In this document: positions 24,223 through 32,039 of the stretch, one piece after another
Numbering within the stretch: the stretch's first letter is position 1
Layout of the letters: every line of letters starts with the position of its first letter
IMG/VR virus record: IMGVR_UViG_3300008107_000218
Span: 1 to 32,398 of that record
Strand: one strand, 5' to 3'
Length of the DNA stretch: 32,398 nucleotides
From: a virus
The notes under the pieces: generated by a model
Seen by the model: the letters and a program-made list of their open reading frames with translations, nothing else
Told to the model about the DNA's origin: nothing
Databases searched by the model: none
Translations under genes and position numbers: made by a program

Positions 24223-24804
24223 ATGGGACTAAATCAAAGTCAAAGCAAGGGAGTGTTTTTAACTATTACTAATGGTAAATTGGTCCGCCAGTTTCCTACT
24301 CCAACAGAGAAGTCTGTATCAAGAGTTAACAAGATGGGCAGAGAAGTACACGAAGAGTTTTATGATTCTCTATCGGGTTACATCACTGACATCAAGACAA
24401 GAGAGTCTGAGTATGGCAAGAGTTGGGTTATCGTTGTAAAAGATGATAGCACATTCTTTAACCTTGAGTGTGGCTACTCAAGTGGCTATGCGATGAGTTT
24501 CTTAAAAGCATTGCCAAATGCTGACCTTACAGGTCTTGTTACACTATCACCTAAGTTAATCATTGATGGTGATAAGAAGCAAAGTGTACTTTTCATTTCC
24601 CAAAATGGGAACGGATTAAAGCACTATTGGACAAAGGCAAACCCAGGTGAGCTGCCCGATCTTAAAAAGATTAAGGTAAAAGGTAAGGACACTTGGGATG
24701 ATAGCGAGAGGCTTGAATTTTTGGAAGAGTATGTAAAAAGCACTATCTTACCTAAGATTAAGCCAACCCTCCAAGAAATGAGCGAGGATGATACACCTTT
24801 TTAG
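24223..24804 (+). CDS. Single-strand DNA-binding protein (SSB-like)
   Basis: A 193-aa protein. The N-terminal part (KLVRQFPTPTEKSVSRVNKM) and the YGKSWVIVVKDDSTFFNLEC beta core fit an OB-fold-like protein, though the sequence is not close to bacterial SSB. It ends in an acidic tail with DDTPF, matching the DDxPF tip that SSB proteins use to recruit replication and repair enzymes. Position in the early region before nucleases, a helicase and a PrimPol agrees. The OB-fold is inferred. Confidence 0.65.
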   Translation: MGLNQSQSKGVFLTITNGKLVRQFPTPTEKSVSRVNKMGREVHEEFYDSLSGYITDIKTRESEYGKSWVIVVKDDSTFFNLECGYSSGYAMSFLKALPNADLTGLVTLSPKLIIDGDKKQSVLFISQNGNGLKHYWTKANPGELPDLKKIKVKGKDTWDDSERLEFLEEYVKSTILPKIKPTLQEMSEDDTPF

Positions 24805-24817
24805 GTTTGGTAATTAG

Positions 24818-24872
24818 AGGGGAGATTAGATGCAGGTGCAATAAATCAAGGGTTCGATTCCCTTCTCCCCTC
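24818..24872 (+). tRNA. 55-nt mini tRNA-like element, no anticodon arm
   Basis: AGGGGAG (24818-24824) pairs perfectly with CTCCCCT (24865-24871), a seven-base acceptor stem. AAGGG/CCCTT (24848-24852, 24860-24864) encloses the loop TTCGATT, a canonical T arm that directly adjoins the acceptor stem. Only 23 nt (24825-24847) remain for the D and anticodon arms, and no anticodon stem can be drawn. Discriminator C24872 is followed by CTA, not CCA. It begins 13 nt after the SSB-like gene. It could be a degraded tRNA, a processing signal or a tRNA mimic. Confidence 0.5.
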
Positions 24873-24881
24873 CTAAATATT

Positions 24882-24923
24882 CGCTGCGAAAGCAGTAGCG
24901 TAAAGAGTTCGTGCGAAGCGCAC
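24882..24923 (+). other. Two small hairpins with GCGAAAGC and GCGAAGC cores
   Basis: CTGC-GAAA-GCAG (24884-24895) and GTGC-GAAGC-GCAC (24911-24923) fold as hairpins and contain GCGAAAGC and GCGAAGC, words known to form very stable DNA mini-hairpins. They sit between the mini tRNA-like element and the terminator. GCGAAGC also occurs at 23621-23627. Confidence 0.45.
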
Positions 24924-24958
24924 AAACGTTTGTTTCATATGGTGTGTTTTAAACTGTT

Positions 24959-24990
24959 CCTCCTATGTTTCTACATCGGGAGGTTTTTTT
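24959..24990 (+). terminator. Intrinsic terminator after the SSB-like gene
   Basis: CCTCC (24959-24963) pairs with GGAGG (24979-24983). Inside it ATGT/ACAT (24965-24968, 24973-24976) pairs around TTCT, and a run of seven T's follows. It would end the XRE-SSB transcript. The downstream tRNA and nuclease genes then need read-through or their own promoter. Confidence 0.85.
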
Positions 24991-25007
24991 AGAAAATAAA
25001 TTTCCTT

Positions 25008-25100
25008 AGTCAGGTGGCGGAATGGTAGACGCTTAAGGATAGGCAATATCTCAGTTATATGTAAGTCCTAACCATACTGGTTCGATTCCAGTTCTGACTG
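25008..25100 (+). tRNA. 93-nt tRNA-like gene, probably tRNA-Leu
   Basis: Acceptor stem AGTCAGG (25008-25014) pairs with TCTGACT (25093-25099) with one G-U pair. The D arm GCGGAATGGTAGACGC is of Leu type. The T arm ACTGG-TTCGATT-CCAGT (25076-25092) is canonical. A hairpin loop CTCAGTT (25050-25056) has U before CAG, a Leu anticodon, on a weak ATAT stem. However 12 nt intervene between the D stem and that hairpin. An outer helix (about 25033-25039 with 25066-25071) can form, which would make an extended anticodon arm. No CCA is encoded. Confidence 0.6.
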
Positions 25101-25127
25101 CTCATTTAATACTTAAACTATATACTA

Positions 25128-25871
25128 ATGAAAAGTTACACTGTTACTAAAGACCGCATTGAGTTCTTAGACTCAAGATTTTATGCCACGCAAAGTGGTC
25201 AGTTTGTTCCAAGCGTCACTACTATCTTAGACGCATATCCTAAAGATGCATCGTATTTCAAATGGCTGAAAGATGTTGGCTCTGATGCCGATGCCATTCG
25301 TGATGAAGCGGGTCGTAGAGGCTCAGTTGTCCACGAATTAACAGAGCAATATGATGATGGGCAAGAGGTCAATCTTGTTAGTGAGTATGGATCACCTCGT
25401 TATAAGATTCTCGAATGGGCAATGTTTGGTCGCTATGTAGAGTTTAGCGAGATGCATAAGCCAGTAGTCGATATGATGGAGGCGCATATGGTGAGTGATA
25501 ACCTTGGGTTTGCGGGTACACTTGATAGGGTGATTAGCTTCCCTAACCGCACTATTCTTCTTGACATTAAAACCTCAAATAGTATCTACCCTTCGTATTG
25601 GTTGCAGTTAGCGGCTTACTATAAATTATTAATGGAGTACAAGCCAAGCGTGACAGTCCACGAGGTGGGCATCCTATGGCTAAATGCAAAGACAAGAACC
25701 ATAGGCAAGAACGGAGCAATGCAAGGTGTAGGATGGCAATTAGTAACCAAGTCAATCAACGAGGTAGAGAAAGACTGGGAAATGTTTCAAGCCACGCACA
25801 AGCTATGGTTGAGCATAAACGAGGATATGAAGCCAAAGAATATTAGTTACCAATTAAAACATAAGAAATGA
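25128..25871 (+). CDS. PD-(D/E)XK exonuclease, RecB/Cas4-like
   Basis: A 247-aa nuclease. Motifs are in order: RGSVVHE (64-70), GFAGTLD (127-133, catalytic Asp), LLDIKTS (144-150, the D-x-K core) and WLQLAAY (158-164, the conserved Gln helix). No Fe-S cysteine cluster is evident. Phage enzymes of this type process DNA ends in recombination or replication. It begins 27 nt after the tRNA-like gene. Its end overlaps the next ATG (ATGA). Confidence 0.8.
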   Translation: MKSYTVTKDRIEFLDSRFYATQSGQFVPSVTTILDAYPKDASYFKWLKDVGSDADAIRDEAGRRGSVVHELTEQYDDGQEVNLVSEYGSPRYKILEWAMFGRYVEFSEMHKPVVDMMEAHMVSDNLGFAGTLDRVISFPNRTILLDIKTSNSIYPSYWLQLAAYYKLLMEYKPSVTVHEVGILWLNAKTRTIGKNGAMQGVGWQLVTKSINEVEKDWEMFQATHKLWLSINEDMKPKNISYQLKHKK

Positions 25872-26038
25872 AACAATATATAATTCATATTAATAATAAT
25901 TTATACCCTGTTATATCTGATGGGTATATTATAAGTGATGATTCATTTACATTTTACTTAAAAAATAAAGTTGTCTTTATTGCATTTAAAAAATCAATAG
26001 ATTGTATAGATGTTAAAAATTTAAACCAAGAAATATGA
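25868..26038 (+). CDS. 56-aa AT-rich hypothetical protein
   Basis: A short ORF that overlaps both neighbours by four nt (ATGA at each end). It begins MKQYIIHINNNLYPVISDGY and contains FTFYLKNKVVFIAFKK, a beta-rich, lysine-bearing sequence. Base composition is much more AT-rich than in the flanking genes. No family was recognised. The double ATGA coupling is good evidence that it is translated. Confidence 0.55.
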   Translation: MKQYIIHINNNLYPVISDGYIISDDSFTFYLKNKVVFIAFKKSIDCIDVKNLNQEI

Positions 26039-26256
26039 GTAACGACTTTATAGTAATCAACGAATCAGATGATAGTATCATCTACGAAGTGGCTGCGCTA
26101 ATGCGCAGTCGCTCACAGAAGGGTAAGGACACCTATGGCACGACAATGGATAGGGATGATCTCACAACAGAGGACTGGCTCGACCACGCAATTGAGGAGG
26201 CACTTGACCTGGCGATATATTTGACGAAGATTAAGAAAGAGTTAAAAGCGTTATGA
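26035..26256 (+). CDS. MazG-like small phage protein
   Basis: A 73-aa acidic helical protein with the segment RSRSQKGKDTYGTTMDRDDL, then DHAIEEALDLAIYLTKIKKE. The E-E-A-L-D-L-A-x-Y pattern resembles the MazG-type EExxD metal-binding helix that hydrolyses nucleoside triphosphates, though the domain is short. It may sanitise or regulate nucleotide pools, or be a non-catalytic relative. It is coupled to the previous gene (ATGA). Confidence 0.5.
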   Translation: MSNDFIVINESDDSIIYEVAALMRSRSQKGKDTYGTTMDRDDLTTEDWLDHAIEEALDLAIYLTKIKKELKAL

Positions 26257-26257
26257 T

Positions 26258-26470
26258 ATGGAAGCAATAATCAAATTTAACTTAGACGAGGAGTACGACC
26301 AACACTTGTTCGAGATTATGACCAAGGCTCAAGATTTATTACTCGCTATAAACGAGTATGATCAAAAGCTAAGGTCAATGTATAAATACGAGGACATGGC
26401 TGATGCGTTTAACTATCGGGAGTTATTACAGAATATATTAATTGAAAGACACGTTAATCATTTATTATGA
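26258..26470 (+). CDS. Conserved small phage protein, unknown function
   Basis: A 70-aa helical protein. It begins MEAIIKFNLDEEYDQHLFEI and has YDQKLRSMYKYEDMADAFNY. The pattern (N-terminal strand, then two helices with LRxxxKY) occurs in small proteins of many tailed phages. The gene lies one base after the previous stop, and its stop overlaps the next ATG. I cannot assign a role. Confidence 0.5.
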   Translation: MEAIIKFNLDEEYDQHLFEIMTKAQDLLLAINEYDQKLRSMYKYEDMADAFNYRELLQNILIERHVNHLL

Positions 26471-26673
26471 GAAAAACAACCAACTCGATTAAAGACTACT
26501 TTGAACTCAACCAAGCAAGGAAGAACACCCATTGGCGATTAGTGGATGGGAAGTGGATGTTCGAGCATATGGGTGTATGGTATGAGAATGATATGTTCGA
26601 TGAGATATATCCGCAGTATGACTACAAGCCGTTTAATGAGAAAGGTGTAAACCCTGGTAAGACCTATGCTTAG
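26467..26673 (+). CDS. 68-aa hypothetical protein
   Basis: A small basic protein rich in Trp and Tyr. The segments IKDYFELNQARKNTHWRLVD and WMFEHMGVWYENDMFDEIYP are distinctive. It overlaps the upstream gene by four nt and the helicase start by eight nt, so it belongs to the same operon. No domain was recognised. Confidence 0.5.
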   Translation: MRKTTNSIKDYFELNQARKNTHWRLVDGKWMFEHMGVWYENDMFDEIYPQYDYKPFNEKGVNPGKTYA

Positions 26674-27898
26674 AGATTATCAAGATATGATTAGCAACCA
26701 AGCAGTTACTATCCTTCAAGAGCATGGACTCGTGTATCTTGCGATGGAGCCAAGGACAGGTAAGACATTGACTGCGTTTGCTACGGCACAAAGATATGGC
26801 GCACAGACTATACTTTTCGTAACAAAGAAGAAAGCCAAAGCTGATATAATGAGTCAGCTACAAGAGAGTGGATTGATGTTTCATTCAGTTGACGTAACTA
26901 ACTACGAGCAGTTGCATAACTTCTTGTGTGGTTATGATCTTGTGATTATTGATGAAGCGCACGTTATAGCTGCTTTCCCAACTCCTTCTGTTAGAGCTAA
27001 AGAACTAAAAAGAATATGCAATGGCAAACCAATCATCTACCTCTCAGGGACCCCTACGCCAGAGTCATTCTCTCAGCTATTCCATCAAATGTGGGTATCG
27101 TCTTTTAGTCCTTTTAAAGCATACAAAAATTTTTATGCATGGGCGAAAGATTACGTTGACATACGCCAAAAATATTTGTATGGCAAGACGATTAATGATT
27201 ACTCGTGTGGGAACCAAAGCCTTATCGAGAAAGATACGAACCATCTATTCATTGCCTATACGCAAGAGGAAGCAGGGTTCACGGAGTTAGTCAAGGAGAC
27301 TATACTTTATGTTGATATGCAACCATCAACATATAAATTCTGTGAGAGGCTAAGGATTGATAAGATAATGACCAACAAGGAAGGTGTTAGCGTACTTGCA
27401 GATACATCAGTCAAACTTATGCAGAAGCTACATCAAGCGTTTAGCGGAACTATTATTGTTGATGAGCCAAAGGTTGAAGCAAGAGTATATGACTATACCA
27501 AAGCAGAATACATACGTGATCGGTTCGCTGGGCAGAAGATTGCAATCTTCTACAAGTTCAAAGCCGAGGCAATGGCACTTAGGTGGGTCTTGGGGAAAGT
27601 GTATGATGACCCAATGGAGTTTAACAATGCTGATAGCGGAGTATTTATTAGTCAGATTGTGAGTGGTAGAGAAGGCATTAGACTTGATACTGCTGATGCA
27701 TTGATAATGTACAACATTGACTTTAGTGCTACATCTTATTGGCAGAGTAGGGCAAGAATACAAACCAAGGACAGAGTCAAAGAGGCGCAGCTATTTTGGA
27801 TATTCGCAAGAGGAGGGATAGAGGATAAAATATATAAGGCGGTGATGGATAAGAAGGATTATACCTTAGCGCACTTTCGAAAAGACTTCTCGGTTTAA
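26666..27898 (+). CDS. SNF2/DEAH-type helicase
   Basis: A 410-aa SF2 helicase. Walker A is EPRTGKT (28-34). Walker B is DEAH (96-99). Motif III is SGTP (127-130). The C-terminal part has VSGREGIRLDTADALIMYN and SYWQSRARIQ (arginine-finger motif VI), matching small phage SNF2-like proteins. It would use ATP to move along or remodel DNA at the replication fork or during recombination. ATG 26666 overlaps the preceding stop. It is shorter than cellular SNF2 proteins because flanking domains are absent. Confidence 0.88.
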   Translation: MLRDYQDMISNQAVTILQEHGLVYLAMEPRTGKTLTAFATAQRYGAQTILFVTKKKAKADIMSQLQESGLMFHSVDVTNYEQLHNFLCGYDLVIIDEAHVIAAFPTPSVRAKELKRICNGKPIIYLSGTPTPESFSQLFHQMWVSSFSPFKAYKNFYAWAKDYVDIRQKYLYGKTINDYSCGNQSLIEKDTNHLFIAYTQEEAGFTELVKETILYVDMQPSTYKFCERLRIDKIMTNKEGVSVLADTSVKLMQKLHQAFSGTIIVDEPKVEARVYDYTKAEYIRDRFAGQKIAIFYKFKAEAMALRWVLGKVYDDPMEFNNADSGVFISQIVSGREGIRLDTADALIMYNIDFSATSYWQSRARIQTKDRVKEAQLFWIFARGGIEDKIYKAVMDKKDYTLAHFRKDFSV

Positions 27899-27921
27899 CA
27901 ATTATTTTTGTTTTCAACTGA

Positions 27922-27951
27922 TTGTTATTAACTTCACTCTCCCTATATTTG
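27922..27951 (+). promoter_or_regulatory. Bacteroidota promoter for the replication genes
   Basis: TTG (27922-27924) and TATATTTG (27944-27951) are 19 nt apart, a full match to the -7 element. The start would be near 27957, giving a leader of about 30 nt before ATG 27989. It lies in the 90-nt gap after the helicase gene. Confidence 0.8.
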
Positions 27952-27988
27952 CTGTCTAAACTATTATACTATAACTAAATTACACTTT

Positions 27989-28228
27989 ATGACTCACGAA
28001 ACTTTTTACAAAGCAAAAAACTTAATTGAAGACATTTCGAATTTGGATTATGCAAAAAATTCAGCAAAAGTGCATATGAATGTTTTAATCGATGCTGATA
28101 GTTTACAAACAATTTTTCATAGAATACATTGGCACGATCAAAATATGTACAAATCCATTTTAAAGGATATTTCTGATCGTTTGGAAGCAAGATTAGTAGA
28201 ACTTAACATTGAATTACAAGCAATTTAA
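27989..28228 (+). CDS. 79-aa hypothetical protein
   Basis: The first gene after the second promoter. It is a helical, charged protein: MTHETFYKAKNLIEDISNLD, a middle with HMNVLIDADSLQTIFHRIHW and an end LEARLVELNIELQAI. Two amphipathic helices are likely. No domain was recognised. First position after a promoter suggests a high expression level early in infection. Confidence 0.5.
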   Translation: MTHETFYKAKNLIEDISNLDYAKNSAKVHMNVLIDADSLQTIFHRIHWHDQNMYKSILKDISDRLEARLVELNIELQAI

Positions 28229-28242
28229 AAACACCAGCTACT

Positions 28243-28653
28243 ATGACACATTTAACTTTTTGTACTAAGGAGTTGTTCTACAACATTAAGTATTTAGGCG
28301 ATTATTTAGGCTTTGAAGATTCTAAGGAGATTATCACAACCATCCACGATGTCAGATGCTTTTGGGGTGCTACAATCTACGATGACACCGATAAGATGAA
28401 CATCGACCTCAAGCATAGCAAGACTACATTTTATATCAATTACGCTATACCATTAGAGGAATTAAACGACTCAGAGGTTGCGATGCTGATGCGTAAGCAT
28501 AGCTGCATACTAACCGATATAGATGTTCAAGGGTCACTGCTTATCGATAGTGATGAATACGAGGTGGACTTCGAGCCATCGTTTGAAGATGGTATGCTCA
28601 AGCCATATAATGTTGAGATATTAGTTGATCAGAAATATATGCATATAATATGA
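28243..28653 (+). CDS. 136-aa hypothetical protein
   Basis: A mixed alpha/beta acidic protein (about 20 Asp/Glu). It has DVRCFWGATIYDDTDKMNID and later LLIDSDEYEVDFEPSFEDGM, and the C terminus is LVDQKYMHII. No known domain was recognised. It overlaps the next gene by four nt. It may be part of the replication operon. Confidence 0.5.
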   Translation: MTHLTFCTKELFYNIKYLGDYLGFEDSKEIITTIHDVRCFWGATIYDDTDKMNIDLKHSKTTFYINYAIPLEELNDSEVAMLMRKHSCILTDIDVQGSLLIDSDEYEVDFEPSFEDGMLKPYNVEILVDQKYMHII

Positions 28654-29264
28654 GTATAGAAAACTTTGTTATAGTTCAAGACCATCCAAATATGTTACAA
28701 TATGTTGATCATTTGCAAAGAAAAAATGCTGAAGCATTATCTTTTTACCCAATGCAAGTATTTGAAAGAGAAAAAGAAAAAGGTAGAGTTTTTTTAGGGT
28801 TACTAAATAATGAGCCTTGTGGTTACTTATATATAGGTGCTGGTGGAGGTGATTTAAAATGCCATCAAGTTTGTATTCAATATGATGCAAGAAGAAAACT
28901 ATATGGTGCAGCATTAGTGGTAGTAATGGAAGAATATGCAAAAAATTCTAAATCTAATTCAATTACTTTAAGATGTGGATTTGATCTTGATGCAAATAAG
29001 TTTTGGCAAGAAATGGGATTTGGTTGCATCAATATTATTGATGGAGGAATAAGAAGAAAAAGAAAAATTAATATTTGGAGAAAGTATTTAACAACTGAAT
29101 TATTTGAGCCACAATTTATAGAACCAGTTAGAGGTAAAACTGATGCATCCTATTGGCAAAAGCATAAACAGACTGGTATAATATCCAGTTTTAATAGAGG
29201 TAAAAAATTAAATGATTATAAAATTTTATTACTTAATCAAAATAAAAACACTGACGACCAATGA
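28650..29264 (+). CDS. GNAT-like acetyltransferase domain protein
   Basis: A 204-aa protein. The segment HQVCIQYDARRKLYGAALVV corresponds to the GNAT motif A (acetyl-CoA binding, usually Q/RxxGxG/A), and the earlier FLGLLNNEPCGYLYIG is the preceding strand. FWQEMGF is the motif B region. The last 60 residues (RKYLTTELFEPQFIEPVRGK onward) are an extra basic tail. The gene is distinctly AT-rich. The G-x-G/A loop is degenerate here (RRKLYGAAL), so activity is uncertain. Mu Mom-type DNA-modifying GNAT relatives are a possible alternative. Confidence 0.55.
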   Translation: MSIENFVIVQDHPNMLQYVDHLQRKNAEALSFYPMQVFEREKEKGRVFLGLLNNEPCGYLYIGAGGGDLKCHQVCIQYDARRKLYGAALVVVMEEYAKNSKSNSITLRCGFDLDANKFWQEMGFGCINIIDGGIRRKRKINIWRKYLTTELFEPQFIEPVRGKTDASYWQKHKQTGIISSFNRGKKLNDYKILLLNQNKNTDDQ

Positions 29265-29536
29265 AAGAATCAGAACTCCAAACAAAGATTAAAGACCGCC
29301 TCCAAAAGCACGGTTGGTTAGTAGTTAAGCTCATCAGCACCAACTGGAACGGCATCCCCGATCTGTTATGTATGCGCAAAGGTGTGAGCATATTCTTAGA
29401 AGTCAAGACTGATACGGGGGTTTTAGCCCCGTTGCAAGAGCATCGGATAAAGACACTGAACAGCATCGGCATACATAGCCGAGTGGTTAGGAGCTTAGAG
29501 GATATAGATGTTTATTGTTATAAATTAAATGGATAG
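29261..29536 (+). CDS. VRR-NUC domain nuclease
   Basis: A 91-aa stand-alone VRR-NUC nuclease (PD-(D/E)XK type). E5 lies in the first helix, NGIPDLL holds the metal-binding Asp (D34), and FLEVKTD holds Glu47 and Lys49. GVLAPLQEHRIKTLNSIGI is the family's Q-x-x-R helix. It would cut branched or recombination DNA, or act as a nickase. It overlaps the PrimPol-helicase start by eight nt. Confidence 0.8.
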   Translation: MKESELQTKIKDRLQKHGWLVVKLISTNWNGIPDLLCMRKGVSIFLEVKTDTGVLAPLQEHRIKTLNSIGIHSRVVRSLEDIDVYCYKLNG

Positions 29537-32039
29537 AATGCACCTAAAATACTTAGAACACGGAGTAAATGTAATTGCGGTTAATGATAACAAACAAGCT
29601 ATCTTTCCTTGGAAGGTTTACCAAGAGAGCAGGATAACTGCTGAGGAGGCTAACACACAAATGGCTGACCCAAGGACTAAAGGGTTAGCAGTTATCTGCG
29701 GAGCAGTGAGTGGAGGACTCGAGGTGATAGACATTGATACGAAGTATGAGACCTATCCACTTTGGGATGCAATAAAAGAAAAGATACCTTCTGACCTTTA
29801 TGCTCGACTCCAGGTTGTGCAGACAAAGAGTGGTGGCATTCATTTGTACTATAAGTGCGAGGTGATTGAAGGCAATCAGAAGTTAGCTCAGAGGATGCCA
29901 ACTGCCGAGGAGAGCAAAGCCAACCCACAAATTAAAACCTATTGCATCATCGAGACAAGAGGTGAGGGTGGGTACGTGGTGGCTCCTCCAACACAAGGGT
30001 ATACGATTATTCAGCGTGGACTAAGTGTGCTGAGCATTGCTGAGCGTGATACTTTGTTCGAGATTATGCGGTCCTTTAACGAGATTATTGAAGAGGTAGT
30101 AATAGAGGCTCATCAGCGACCAAGTGCGAAGGATTATGGTAAGAGTCCGTTCGATGATTACAATCAGAAGGGAGATATTGTCAAGCTATTGACTGACAAT
30201 GGATGGTCGTTTGTCAAGCAGAACTCTGACAGGATATATTTCTTACGACCAGGCTCGAGTGCCGAGCATAGTGGCTCATATAATAAGAGTATGGGGTTGT
30301 TTTCAGTGTTTAGTGTTAACACACCATTCTCGGTTGGGAAAGGATATAAACTAAGTGCAGTCTACGCAATATTAGAATGTGGAGGAGACTTTAAGATGGC
30401 AGCCAAGCAACTCTTTGAGCAAGGGTTCGGTGAAAAAAAAACGTCTTTTGGAGACAAACTTGAACGCAGTTTGTTTACTAAGAAGCAGAACGGAGCCACA
30501 AAAGATGAACTGGTTTCTTATCTTGTGCAGTCCCAACGTAAGGGTGTAGCTGACGCGCAGCTTATGGTTGATGAGTTGGAGGAAAGGTGGGGTGAGCAAG
30601 TATGTACATTTTGGGACATTGATAAGAACGGAAACCCGATTATCAATCGCTATAAGCTGCAAGTGTTCTTGACTACTAATGGTGGGTTTAGACTTTACTT
30701 TTATGATCCGAATAGCACAATTTATCGGCTCATCAGAATCAAGGATGGGTTCGTAGAGGAGAGCAGCACAGAGCAGATTAAGAGGTTCATCAAAGATTAT
30801 ATCGATAGGCTACCTGACTCGTTTGATGGTGGGGTGACACCTCAAGATTTGCTTGAGCATATTTATAAAGGTGCTTCAGTGTTGTTTTCTGATGCGTTCT
30901 TCGAGTTTTTTGATAGGGCAGAGATAGAGTTTTTGACAGATAGTAAGGAGGTTAGTTACATACCGTTTAAGAATGGAGTGGTATGTATCAGTAAGGACTC
31001 GATTGAGATGCGAACCTACGGAGAGCTTAATAAGTTTGTTTGGCGCAATCAAATTATCGACCATCATATTTATGTCAACCAAGAGCAGGACAGTGCTGAT
31101 ATAGAGTATTATAGGTTCATCAGTAGGGTGAGTGGAGATGATACAGAGAGGATAATGTATGCAATTACGCTGATTGGATATCTACTACATGGTTATAAGG
31201 ACCCAAGCCGACCATTCAGCGTTATATTGGCTGAAGAGACGGAGAATGAGAGCAATGGTGGAGGCACTGGTAAAGGAATATTTGTAAAGGCATTAGGGCA
31301 TTTGTCGAGCTTGGTTCGGGTGGATGGTAAGAACTTTAAGGTTGATAAGAATTTTGCGTTCCAGCGTGTAGATCTTGATACAAGGATATTAGCCATTGAG
31401 GACACGAGGAGGAACGTGGATTTTGAAGGGTTCTATTCTATCATTACAGAAGGCATAACTGTCGAAAAGAAGAACAAAGACGAGCTGTTTATCCCTTATA
31501 AGGACTCTCCAAAGGTGATGTTTACGACTAATTATACCATCCCGAACATGGGCAACCACGCTAAAAGAAGGCAGAAAGTGTTTGAGTTCTCGAGCTACTT
31601 CGGAATTGCGAGGACTCCTGAGGATGAATTTGGCAAGAAATTGTTTGATGATTGGGACAAAGATGAATGGAATAGGTTTTTTAATTTGATGTTTACCTGT
31701 GTCCAGCTTTATTTAGAAAGTGGTGTTTTGGAGGTTGCAAACTCGGAAAAATTACATCGTAAACAAGTCCGTGTACAGTTCGGAGAGGAGTTTTTAGAGT
31801 TCTTAGATAGGCAGAAGGATGAGAAGGATGTGTGGATAACTTTCGAATTTATGTACAATGAATTTCTAAAAATGACTGGTTTTGACAAGAAAGATTACTC
31901 GATGAAAAGGTTTAGCAGGGCGGTAGACGAATCGTGTACTATTTTAAAAATCGCGTACCTGAGTACGCGATCTAAGGAACATTCGAACCGAAAATGTATA
32001 AAGTTCGTAGAGACTGATATTGTTAATCAGATATTGTAA
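29529..32039 (+). CDS. PrimPol-helicase fusion (AEP primase plus D5-type helicase)
   Basis: An 836-aa bifunctional replication protein. The N-terminal AEP primase-polymerase has VIDIDTK (D68, D70 metal ligands), SGGIHLYYK (101-109) and ETRGEGGYVVAPP (142-154). The middle links to an SF3/D5-type helicase with Walker A NGGGTGKG (about 575-582), a later AIEDTRRN and KVMFTTNYTIPN. It would prime and unwind at the phage origin. The 3' end of the coding sequence contains two inverted copies of the TACGCGAT octamer (31950-31971). The next 200 bases hold eight more, suggesting that its origin lies there. Confidence 0.9.
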   Translation: MDRMHLKYLEHGVNVIAVNDNKQAIFPWKVYQESRITAEEANTQMADPRTKGLAVICGAVSGGLEVIDIDTKYETYPLWDAIKEKIPSDLYARLQVVQTKSGGIHLYYKCEVIEGNQKLAQRMPTAEESKANPQIKTYCIIETRGEGGYVVAPPTQGYTIIQRGLSVLSIAERDTLFEIMRSFNEIIEEVVIEAHQRPSAKDYGKSPFDDYNQKGDIVKLLTDNGWSFVKQNSDRIYFLRPGSSAEHSGSYNKSMGLFSVFSVNTPFSVGKGYKLSAVYAILECGGDFKMAAKQLFEQGFGEKKTSFGDKLERSLFTKKQNGATKDELVSYLVQSQRKGVADAQLMVDELEERWGEQVCTFWDIDKNGNPIINRYKLQVFLTTNGGFRLYFYDPNSTIYRLIRIKDGFVEESSTEQIKRFIKDYIDRLPDSFDGGVTPQDLLEHIYKGASVLFSDAFFEFFDRAEIEFLTDSKEVSYIPFKNGVVCISKDSIEMRTYGELNKFVWRNQIIDHHIYVNQEQDSADIEYYRFISRVSGDDTERIMYAITLIGYLLHGYKDPSRPFSVILAEETENESNGGGTGKGIFVKALGHLSSLVRVDGKNFKVDKNFAFQRVDLDTRILAIEDTRRNVDFEGFYSIITEGITVEKKNKDELFIPYKDSPKVMFTTNYTIPNMGNHAKRRQKVFEFSSYFGIARTPEDEFGKKLFDDWDKDEWNRFFNLMFTCVQLYLESGVLEVANSEKLHRKQVRVQFGEEFLEFLDRQKDEKDVWITFEFMYNEFLKMTGFDKKDYSMKRFSRAVDESCTILKIAYLSTRSKEHSNRKCIKFVETDIVNQIL

